Shown here piece after piece: positions 1-5,294 of a stretch of DNA of 7,571 nucleotides (position 1 is the stretch's first letter; every line of letters starts with the position of its first letter). The notes beneath the pieces were generated by a model. The model ran no database searches. It was not told where the DNA came from and was given only the letters and a program-made list of their open reading frames with translations. This DNA comes from an uncultured Oribacterium sp. (GTDB lineage: Bacteria > Bacillota > Clostridia > Lachnospirales > Lachnospiraceae), in assembly GCA_938030845.1 (NCBI GenBank), contig CALHIC010000090.1, forward strand, positions 1-7,571, given 5' to 3'. A program made the position numbers and the translations under genes.

Positions 1-40
1 ACAAGATAACAATAAATTATAAACAAAACAACAAGAAAAA

Positions 41-904
41 ATGAAAAAGAATCTTTTAAAGCATACACTGTTTATCGCAGTATTATCCACTCTATCCATT
101 ACCGCCTGCAGCAGAAAAACGGCAAAGGAAAGTAGCACAGCTAATCCCACGGAAGCCGCAAAACAAAGCGGTTCTGCGAATCCCAGTGACGCAAAGAAAG
201 AAAGCAATAATGCCGATTCCAACGAAACAGAAAAAGAAAGCAGTACTCCGAATCCTACAGAATCCGGAGCAACAAAAGAAAAGGAACAGGCTGAAAACAA
301 TTCCGATGCCCCACTCATAGGAGCCTATAACACGAATCTCGTAAGTTTCTCTCTGAAGGATAACCCGGATGCCATGAGTGCCTTTGAAGCGGCATTTCGA
401 AATGGCTATAACTATACCCATTATGAGCCCATCGCCTTGCTGGGCACCCAAGTTGTTTCCGGCACAAACTACCTTTACCTATGTAAGAGTACTTGGACGG
501 ATTATCAGGAAAATGTCTCCTTCGTACTTTTACAGATTTATCAGGACCTTTCCGGAAAGTCCGAGGTAATGGGGAGTGCCATCCTCTTCCCCACAGAAGA
601 ATCCAGAGAGGAGGGAGAAGATTACATTGACAATACCGGCTCCTATCTCCCGGAAAATATTCCGGCAATCCAAAATGCCTTTGAAGAAGCTGTACCGGAT
701 GACGAAAATGCCTACTATATTCCGCTAGCCTATATCGGGAAGCACACTCAAGAGGGCAAGCCCGAAGAAGATGTGATATTTGCCGCCAAGGATCCTAGGG
801 GAACAGATGCTAAGATAAGCTATGAACTCTTTTACATCGCAAAAGATAAAGACGGAAAGGCGAAGCTTATAAAGACGGAGGATGTAGTATTTCCGATTTT
901 TTAA
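41..904 (+). CDS. Secreted lipoprotein with two cystatin-like repeat domains
   Basis: 287-residue predicted lipoprotein, anchored outside the membrane. Residues 1-22 form a lipoprotein signal peptide (KKN..K, hydrophobic core, ITAC lipobox), with the lipidated Cys at 23. Residues 31-80 are a Ser/Asn/Lys/Glu-rich linker of about four 12-residue repeats. Residues ~107-183 and ~205-284 resemble each other (AFEAAF / AFEEAV helix, then YEPIALLG / YIPLAYIG, then hydrophobic strands ending in AILF / DVVF), so the globular part looks duplicated. The first copy carries TQVVSGTNY (136-144), very close to the QxVxG inhibitory loop of eukaryotic stefins/cystatins, followed by strands spaced as in that fold; the loop is degenerate in the second copy. 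A cystatin-like fold is inferred by eye; protease inhibition is not shown, and similar loops may be structural only. The ATG follows an A-rich leader with no strong Shine-Dalgarno; the promoter is not evident in the 40 nt available. It converges on the nuclease gene. Confidence 0.87.
   Translation: MKKNLLKHTLFIAVLSTLSITACSRKTAKESSTANPTEAAKQSGSANPSDAKKESNNADSNETEKESSTPNPTESGATKEKEQAENNSDAPLIGAYNTNLVSFSLKDNPDAMSAFEAAFRNGYNYTHYEPIALLGTQVVSGTNYLYLCKSTWTDYQENVSFVLLQIYQDLSGKSEVMGSAILFPTEESREEGEDYIDNTGSYLPENIPAIQNAFEEAVPDDENAYYIPLAYIGKHTQEGKPEEDVIFAAKDPRGTDAKISYELFYIAKDKDGKAKLIKTEDVVFPIF
131..280 (+). repeat. In-frame ~36-bp tandem repeat (lipoprotein linker)
   Basis: Four diverged units encode SSTANPTEAAKQ, SGSANPSDAKKE, SNNADSNETEKE and SSTPNPTESGATKE (residues 31-42, 43-54, 55-66, 67-80; the last is two residues longer). 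The unit length is a multiple of three, so gain or loss of a unit would change the length of the flexible stalk without breaking the frame. It probably spaces the globular domains away from the membrane through the cell wall. Confidence 0.7.
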
Positions 905-926
905 TAATTTGAATGCTATAAACATA

Positions 927-988
927 AAGAGGGCAGAAATAAGTTTTAATAGCCTAGCCGGCCAATCCAAGGAATTTTCTGTCCTCTT
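927..988. terminator. Long-stem hairpin between convergent genes
   Basis: Arms 927-939 and 976-988 can form a 13-bp stem (AAGAGGGCAGAAA with its near complement, one G-T pair) around a 36-nt loop. It begins 22 nt after the stop codon of the plus-strand lipoprotein gene and is followed by an A/T-rich run without a classic U-tract. A terminator or transcript-end stabiliser for the lipoprotein mRNA is plausible; the large loop makes it atypical. Confidence 0.45.
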
Positions 989-1004
989 CATATAAAATAA
1001 AACC

Positions 1005-1042
1005 TTCCATGCTATGGATTGCTACAGACTATATCCATGGAA
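1005..1042 (-). terminator. Probable terminator of the nuclease gene
   Basis: Read on the minus strand, TTCCATG (1042-1036) pairs with CATGGAA (1011-1005), with extra inner pairing possible (GAT/ATC or ATGGAT/ATCCAT). The 3' side runs into GGTTTTATTTTATA. It starts about 37 nt after the nuclease stop codon, the usual position for an intrinsic terminator, although the stem is AT-rich. Confidence 0.45.
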
Positions 1043-1078
1043 AATCTATTATTGTTAGTTCACTTCCTCACTTCAGTT

Positions 1079-2122
1079 CTATTGATCTGAATTCTTCGCT
1101 ATTTTCTCATATTCCTCAAGATTTAACTCACGTCGAAGTTCTGCTTTAGTCGGCATATAAGGTAAATATTTTGCCGCAAAAATTTGTTGATTTTCTTCCG
1201 GCAAAGTATATTCCACCAATGTATCGCTTTTATCTGCACAGAGAACAAGACCTATTGGCGGGTTATCCCCTTCATTCATCATCTTACGCGTGTAGTAATT
1301 GACATACATCTGCATCTGTCCCAAATCCTGATGTGTCAAATCACCAATTTTTAAATCAATTAAAACAAAGCATTTCAAAATATAGTTATAAAATACAAGA
1401 TCAATGTAAAAATGTCTTCCATCTACATTAAAGTGTTTCTGCCTGGCAACGAAAGAATAACCACGCCCTAATTCCAACAAAAACTTCTGTAAATGATCAA
1501 TTAATGCCTGCTCCAGTTCAGATTCATAAAAGTGTTCATTACTTGGTAAATCTAAAAACTCAAGAACATAAGGATCCTTAATAATCTTTTCATATTCAGG
1601 TTTTGGTTCTAAAGTATCAATCTCTCTAGCGACAGTATCCTTCTCTTTACTAGCCAATATCCTCTGGTAATAAAATGAATTGATTTGGCGATTTAACTGC
1701 CGAGAGCTCCACCCCGCTTTAGTTGCCTCCTCCATGTAAAACTCTCGTGCTTTTTCATCAGAAATCTTCATTAGAGACCGATAATGAGTCCAGCTTAATT
1801 CAGGACGCAGTGCGTCCTGAATTGGAAACGTAGCATAGAATCTTCGCATATTTCTTAAATTACTCTCATCATAGCCTTTCCCAAATTCCTTTGTCAGCTT
1901 TTCTGAGAGAAATTGAAGAAGCTGTTTTCCATAAGCTGCTCTATCATTTTCTCCACAAGACTCATAGATTTTCTTCCCTATATTCCAATACGCATTTACC
2001 ATCGCAAAATTTACTGCGGCATAAAGTTGCTTTTGAGCTATTATTATAAAATCTCTAACCGTATTATATGTATTATCTGCAACTGCATCATGAGCCGGCA
2101 CGACAGAATTTATATTATCCAT
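1079..2122 (-). CDS. YhcG/DUF1016-family PD-(D/E)XK nuclease
   Basis: 347-residue protein of the YhcG (DUF1016) family, a normal length. Residues ~15-160 are the N-terminal helical domain, with the family signatures AYWNIGKKI (44-52), YGKQLLQFLSEKL (64-76), SNLRNMRRFY (87-96) and ELSWTHYRSLM (108-118). Residues ~175-330 are the nuclease domain: FYESELEQALIDHL (198-211), FYIDLVFYN (238-246) with a metal-ligand Asp at 241, LIDLKIG (254-260) giving the D-x-K pair 256/258, and GQMQMYVNYY (268-277). All expected catalytic residues are present, so the enzyme should be active. The family is linked to restriction-like or nucleic-acid processing roles and often travels with mobile or defence loci; the exact substrate is unknown. 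A GTG at 2125 would add one residue, but ATG at 2122 sits 7 nt from AGGAG and is preferred. The gene is clearly more AT-rich than the aminotransferase (1321-1380 is 27% GC against 55% at 3301-3360), suggesting lateral acquisition. No methylase or specificity subunit is adjacent. Confidence 0.92.
   Translation of the reverse strand: MDNINSVVPAHDAVADNTYNTVRDFIIIAQKQLYAAVNFAMVNAYWNIGKKIYESCGENDRAAYGKQLLQFLSEKLTKEFGKGYDESNLRNMRRFYATFPIQDALRPELSWTHYRSLMKISDEKAREFYMEEATKAGWSSRQLNRQINSFYYQRILASKEKDTVAREIDTLEPKPEYEKIIKDPYVLEFLDLPSNEHFYESELEQALIDHLQKFLLELGRGYSFVARQKHFNVDGRHFYIDLVFYNYILKCFVLIDLKIGDLTHQDLGQMQMYVNYYTRKMMNEGDNPPIGLVLCADKSDTLVEYTLPEENQQIFAAKYLPYMPTKAELRRELNLEEYEKIAKNSDQ
1797..1823. repeat. 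Perfect 27-nt palindrome inside the nuclease gene
   Basis: Arms AATTCAGGACGCA (1797-1809) and its exact reverse complement (1811-1823) flank a single G at 1810. The sequence encodes IQDALRPEL (residues 101-109), just before the conserved SWTHYR motif. It is a GC-rich core in an otherwise AT-rich gene and could form a stable hairpin in mRNA or a cruciform/operator site in DNA. Confidence 0.9.
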
Positions 2123-2129
2123 CACTAAT

Positions 2130-2134
2130 CTCCT
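2130..2134 (-). promoter_or_regulatory. Ribosome binding site of the nuclease gene (decides the start)
   Basis: AGGAG on the minus strand lies 7 nt upstream of ATG 2122 and only 4 nt upstream of GTG 2125, favouring the ATG as the true start. Confidence 0.7.
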
Positions 2135-2207
2135 ACGATTTCATAATATTTATACGTAACAATCCATTCTTCATTTTCCAATATGAAAAACGATTTAATT
2201 TACGAGG

Positions 2208-2411
2208 TCAACAACACTCTTTAACCTTCAATAGCATTGATTTCACTACGTCAAAATAACCTTTAGAAAGGATTATATCACCTACATAGCTATCGTCCAA
2301 AACTAATTTCAAATCAACTTGCATAATTTAAGGCATAAATTTTCTGTTTGATTCACTGCTGAAAAGACTCAGTAAAATAAGTGAAATGGCTGCACATTCC
2401 CGCACAGCCAT
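2208..2411 (-). other. Stop-interrupted small frame upstream of the nuclease (possible small ORFs or gene remnant)
   Basis: On the minus strand, ATG at 2411 opens a 27-codon frame with a hydrophobic core (AAISLILLSLF) ending in TAA at 2328-2330. One codon later, in the same frame, ATG at 2324 opens a 38-codon frame (MQVDLKLVLDD... ...LLKVKECC) ending in TGA at 2208-2210. The residue mix of the second part, alternating hydrophobic and charged positions, looks protein-like. The frame is also open upstream of 2411 back to a stop at 2448-2450. No good ribosome binding site precedes ATG 2324; AGGAG precedes ATG 2411 at 13 nt, which is far. It may be two small peptides, a broken gene, or chance. 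No homologue is recognised with confidence. Confidence 0.2.
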
Positions 2412-2421
2412 TTCACCTATT
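2376..2421. terminator. Strong hairpin, likely (bi)directional terminator
   Basis: GTGAAATGGCTG (2381-2392) and its exact reverse complement (2405-2416) form a 12-bp perfect stem with a 12-nt loop. After one mismatch the stem continues for 4 bp (AATA 2376-2379 with TATT 2418-2421). The minus-strand 3' flank is TTATTTTACTG and the plus-strand 3' flank is pyrimidine-rich. Its best use is ending minus-strand transcripts that leave the aminotransferase gene, about 275 nt beyond its stop, before the nuclease gene begins. Confidence 0.55.
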
Positions 2422-2558
2422 CTTCTCCTCTTAATGAGGCTGTAAAATCAAAATAATAGAGTAATTTTCGGCAATATAGGTCTTAATGAAGGGGTAGTCT
2501 GAGCCCGTCGGTACTTACTGAAAGCGAGTGAAGCGAAGCTTGAAGTTAGTACCGCTAC

Positions 2559-2606
2559 GAGGCGAGGCTAGCGAGAGCGTGCCCCATTTATAGACCTACA
2601 CTGCTT
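2559..2606. repeat. 48-nt direct repeat, copy A
   Basis: Matches copy B (2648-2695) at 39 of 48 positions with no gaps, 89 nt apart. It opens with the identical 13-mer GAGGCGAGGCTAG and ends in a conserved AGACCTA..ACTGCTT block. Confidence 0.75.
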
Positions 2607-2647
2607 CAGAGCGCTTTCTTATAGTAAGTGCAGTCCTTCCCTTCGCA

Positions 2648-2695
2648 GAGGCGAGGCTAGTGAAATCGTGCCCCCAATTCAGACCTATACTGCTT
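2648..2695. repeat. 48-nt direct repeat, copy B
   Basis: Second copy of the 48-nt unit. Its right end overlaps the aminotransferase stop codon (2694-2696) by two bases, so duplication or insertion reached the very end of that gene. Confidence 0.75.
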
Positions 2696-3941
2696 ATAAA
2701 ATTTTTTGATTTTTTACATCGCTATCTTTCTGCTCTGCATCCGTCTCCTGCCGATGCTTCACCTTCTCCCACAAAGCCCGAAAAGCCGGCAGGGAGCTTT
2801 CAATAGTTTCAAAGGGAATACAGTAGGACAGGCGGAAATAGCCGGGTAGGCCGAAGCCGTCCGTGGGCACCATAATGATATGCACTTCCTCCGCCATCTT
2901 CTGGAATGCCTCCGTATCCTCCAGGTGGGATTTCATGAGAAGATAAAAGGCTCCCTCCGGCGGCAGACAGGAAAATCCCATTTCCGTAAGCTCCGTATAC
3001 AGAAGGCGACGATTTCTGTCATAAAATCCCACATCCACCTTCACTTCCAAACATTCGGAAATAACCTTTTGGAAAAGGGAAGGGGCATTGACAAAGCCCA
3101 GGGTTCTTCCGGCAATCGTAGCAGCCCGCATCAGCTTTTCTCCGTCCTCCACGTCTTTTCCTATGGCCAGATAGCCGATTCTCTCTCCCGGGATGGAAAG
3201 GGTTTTGGAGAAGGAATAGAGGTAAATGCTGTTGTGGTAAAGGCCGGGCATATAAGGCACGGTTCTGTCGTCATAAACCAGCTCCCGATAAGGCTCATCG
3301 CAAATCAGGTAAATGGGATGTCCCACCCTTTCCTCCGCCTCTCTCAGCATCTCCGCCAAGGCCTTCAGCTCTTCTTCCTTATACACCACACCGCTGGGGT
3401 TGTTGGGATTATTTAAAATCACCGCCTTGGTTTTTCTGCGAATCAGCCGGTCTGCCATGCCGATATCCAAAGAAAAATTATCTTCTTTCACCGGTACCAC
3501 GGTAAGCTTTCCCTTGTAGTGGGAAACGTAGGCATTGTACTCCGTAAAATAGGGGGCAAAGCAAAGCACCTCATCCTCTTCGTCCAGAAGACAACGCATC
3601 AAAATATTTAAGCCTCCTGCCGCTCCGGCGCAGAGAAGAATCTGCTCCTTCTCATAGGGCAGTTCAAAACGTCTTGTCAGATGTCTTGCAATCTGTTCCC
3701 GCACCTCATCATAGCCGGCATTTTTCATATAGCCGTGAATCTCGTGGGGATCCTGATTTTCCAAAAGGCTGATGATGGCATTTTTCACTTCGTAGGGCAC
3801 AGGAGCCACAGGATTTCCCAGACTGAAATCATAGACATTTTCCTTGCCGTACTTCTCGGCCATTTCCTGTCCCAGTTCAAACATCTTTCGAATGGCGGAA
3901 TTTCCTTGTAAAAGGGGTTCCATCGTCTTTGCCAGTGCCAT
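2694..3941 (-). CDS. PLP-dependent class I/II aminotransferase (aspartate aminotransferase-like)
   Basis: 415-residue fold-type I aminotransferase, cytosolic, transferring an amino group between an amino acid and a 2-oxo acid through pyridoxal phosphate. Visible motifs: DFSLGNP (38-44) at the N-terminal substrate-entry segment; GAAGG (106-110) in the cofactor phosphate region; NNPNNPSG (177-184), whose Asn contacts PLP; CDEPY (214-218), whose Asp pairs with the pyridine nitrogen; SFSKTLSIPGERIGY (243-257) with the Schiff-base Lys at 246; and GYFRLSY (367-373) with the carboxylate-binding Arg at 370. The core is complete; a charged tail of ~20 residues (KHRQETDAEQ...) follows it. The substrate cannot be assigned from sequence alone. 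An in-frame TTG at 3953 would add four residues, but it lies upstream of the GGGAGG that serves ATG 3941, so ATG is chosen. It is probably the second gene of an operon with the CmpB-like gene, 67 nt upstream. Its stop codon touches the repeat element. Confidence 0.93.
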   Translation of the reverse strand: MALAKTMEPLLQGNSAIRKMFELGQEMAEKYGKENVYDFSLGNPVAPVPYEVKNAIISLLENQDPHEIHGYMKNAGYDEVREQIARHLTRRFELPYEKEQILLCAGAAGGLNILMRCLLDEEDEVLCFAPYFTEYNAYVSHYKGKLTVVPVKEDNFSLDIGMADRLIRRKTKAVILNNPNNPSGVVYKEEELKALAEMLREAEERVGHPIYLICDEPYRELVYDDRTVPYMPGLYHNSIYLYSFSKTLSIPGERIGYLAIGKDVEDGEKLMRAATIAGRTLGFVNAPSLFQKVISECLEVKVDVGFYDRNRRLLYTELTEMGFSCLPPEGAFYLLMKSHLEDTEAFQKMAEEVHIIMVPTDGFGLPGYFRLSYCIPFETIESSLPAFRALWEKVKHRQETDAEQKDSDVKNQKIL

Positions 3942-3945
3942 AATA

Positions 3946-3967
3946 CCTCCCAAAGAGCATGCTCTTT
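3946..3967 (-). promoter_or_regulatory. Shine-Dalgarno with an adjoining perfect palindrome, aminotransferase gene
   Basis: GGGAGG (3951-3946 on the minus strand) lies 4 nt before ATG 3941. Directly upstream and touching it is the 16-nt perfect palindrome AAAGAGCATGCTCTTT (3952-3967). In mRNA this gives a 6-bp stem with a CATG loop abutting the ribosome binding site. It could protect, process or gate the downstream cistron, or be a DNA operator. On the plus strand the same hairpin is followed by T-rich sequence, so a plus-strand terminator is an alternative. Confidence 0.5.
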
Positions 3968-4008
3968 TTCTTTACTGCGTTTCTTGATTTGCTTTGCAAT
4001 ACTTATAT

Positions 4009-5082
4009 TTATTTCTTTGACTTTGTTCCTGCCCGGCTCTCCTTCTTTTGCCCTTTCAATGCCGCTTCCTTTAAGGCCTTAAAGCTTTCTTCTTCGGAAA
4101 CCGCATCCGGGTTGTTTCGAAGCATGGTTTTGGTCCACCAATGCATCTTTCCGCTTTCCGCATTGCCGCCGTCTTCCAAAACCGCCAGCTCCTCCTCCAT
4201 TCTCTCCTTATCCTTTAGCAGGCTTCTAAGAAGAGCGCCGGCGGATTCTTTTAAATTCCCGGCGGATTCCTTCACACTGCTGGCTGCCTGCCCCACGGCG
4301 CCTTTGGCGGTATCCGCCGCAAGGCTTGCTGTCCCGATGGTACTGCTTGCCGCCTGACTCACCGTATTTTTTGCTAAAGACATTCCGGACTCCATCACAT
4401 ATTTCACGGCAGCCACATTGCCTTCATTTTGCTGTACGGTTCTGAGCTCTTCCGCTCCCTGCTCCCACTCCTGCTTGGCTTCGCCGATACGGTCATAAAG
4501 CTCTCCGATGGAACGCCGCAGGTTCTGTATCTCCTCGGAATTTCTCGCCAGTCTTCCCAGACGCTCCCGAAGCTCCAGAGCCGCGATGACGGAGAATACC
4601 ACGTCTTCAATGAACAGGGTATAGAGCATGGTGTCAATAATCACAAAGGTAAGATAGCTCCAATCCGCCGGAATGGAGGAAACAAATTTGTGCACCACCT
4701 GCATTAAAAAAATCGCCATCAATCCCCATCCTATAGAAGCAAAGAAGCAGATGTAACCGCGAAAATTCAAAGGATTCTGAGAATAATCCCACCAGCGCAT
4801 ATGAAAGATATGATTCATCAGAAGACCGGTGATGAGTTCCAATGCCGTTCCGCCGAAAAATCCAAGCAAAAAAAGATAGAGGAGATGCCCCTCATGCCCA
4901 TGAGCGAAGAAGACCAAAAGGCAGGATCCCACACCGTACAAGGGAATCCATGGTCCATGGCAAAATCCTCTATTCTGTAAATGGCCGGATTTCAGAGAGC
5001 AGTAAGAAGACTCGAAGCACCAACCCAGGATGCAATACAGCATAAAGAAGGTCAGCCACTGTAAAATTGTGTATCCTCTCAT
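4009..5082 (-). CDS. CmpB-like membrane protein (putative ABC-transporter type IV family)
   Basis: 357-residue membrane protein of the family annotated as putative ABC-transporter type IV (CmpB, PF06541), common in Firmicutes and of unproven function. Residues 1-170 hold about five membrane segments (roughly 7-24, 46-61, 66-90, 109-131, 143-168). Family signatures are ILGWCFESSY (18-27), NRGFCHGPWIPLYG (37-50), WWDYSQNPLNFRGYICF (97-113) and SIGWG (116-120). After these comes a long soluble part: a coiled coil (~171-220), then an Ala/Ser/Lys-rich amphipathic stretch (~235-285; AASS, AADTAKGAVGQAASS, KESAG repeated) resembling LEA/apolipoprotein-type helices, then a basic C-terminus with WWTKTMLRNNPDA (315-327). 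No ATP-binding partner is nearby, so a transport role is doubtful. ATG 5082 is preceded by GGGAG at 5 nt and by a promoter at 5117-5145. It is likely the first gene of an operon with the aminotransferase. Confidence 0.85.
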   Translation of the reverse strand: MRGYTILQWLTFFMLYCILGWCFESSYCSLKSGHLQNRGFCHGPWIPLYGVGSCLLVFFAHGHEGHLLYLFLLGFFGGTALELITGLLMNHIFHMRWWDYSQNPLNFRGYICFFASIGWGLMAIFLMQVVHKFVSSIPADWSYLTFVIIDTMLYTLFIEDVVFSVIAALELRERLGRLARNSEEIQNLRRSIGELYDRIGEAKQEWEQGAEELRTVQQNEGNVAAVKYVMESGMSLAKNTVSQAASSTIGTASLAADTAKGAVGQAASSVKESAGNLKESAGALLRSLLKDKERMEEELAVLEDGGNAESGKMHWWTKTMLRNNPDAVSEEESFKALKEAALKGQKKESRAGTKSKK

Positions 5083-5116
5083 AAAAACTCCCTTGCTTTA
5101 AAAATCATTTTTAGCT

Positions 5117-5145
5117 ATTTTATCGCAGTTTTTCATTATTGTCGA
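5117..5145 (-). promoter_or_regulatory. Sigma-A-type promoter for the CmpB-aminotransferase operon
   Basis: On the minus strand, TCGACA (5145-5140) and TAAAAT (5122-5117) are separated by exactly 17 nt, each one base off consensus, in an A/T-rich context. Transcription would start near 5110, leaving a leader of about 28 nt before ATG 5082 that contains the GGGAG ribosome binding site. Confidence 0.65.
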
Positions 5146-5294
5146 GTTTTTTGGCGTTTTTCGGAATATATGTTCTGAAATAAAGCGCTAAATTCAAAAG
5201 TGTAGGTTTCAGGATACATGTCATAAGCTATATGATCCAAGCTTTGAGTATGGAAATCTCTTAGAAAGCCGGAATTTAATCCTAAATCTTAGAT

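Larger units (their letters stand above)
2471..2695 (-). repeat. Composite fold-back repeat element, possibly MITE-like or a structured 3' UTR
   Basis: This stretch has inverted ends and an internal tandem duplication and codes for nothing visible. The left end GCAATATAGGTCT (2471-2483) is the inverse of both 2592-2604 and 2681-2693 (11/13 and 12/13 matches). In a minus-strand RNA the mismatches become G-U pairs, giving an uninterrupted 13-bp stem for 2592-2604. Nested inside are GGGG/CCCC (2491-2494 with 2582-2585) and a 10-position arm pair, GGTACTTACT (2510-2519) with AGTTAGTACC (2544-2553), with one mismatch. Module ACTTACT..GAAAGCG..GAAGC (from 2513) recurs inverted, with small insertions, at about 2603-2629. 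The element begins at the aminotransferase stop codon, so it would form that mRNA's 3' UTR. It may be a degenerate miniature mobile element or an interspersed repeat; no target-site duplication was identified. Confidence 0.6.

Noticed and set aside
2123..2125. GTG start for the nuclease one codon upstream of the ATG
   Set aside because: Only 4 nt from AGGAG, while the ATG at 2122 has the better 7-nt spacing.
2183..2211. Promoter TTGACC (2211-2206) with TTTCAT (2188-2183) for the nuclease gene
   Set aside because: Good -35 and 17-nt spacing but a poor -10. The better -10-like sequences nearer the gene (TATAAA 2154-2149, TATTAT 2148-2143) lack a -35, so no promoter could be fixed.
2559..2695. 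CRISPR array or tRNA-like structure in the repeat region
   Set aside because: Only two diverged repeat copies with unequal flanks and no constant spacer pattern; no cloverleaf or T-loop sequence could be traced.
2880..3416. A 178-codon plus-strand open frame opposite the aminotransferase
   Set aside because: It is fully antisense to a gene with complete PLP motifs, has no ribosome binding site and its product resembles nothing recognisable; high GC lowers antisense stop frequency.
3942..3953. TTG start extending the aminotransferase by four residues
   Set aside because: The extension would translate the GGAGG ribosome binding site itself; ATG 3941 is the natural start.
4404..4707. Open frames on both strands overlapping the CmpB-like gene
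   Set aside because: Shadows of the real frame with low-complexity, basic products and no start signals.
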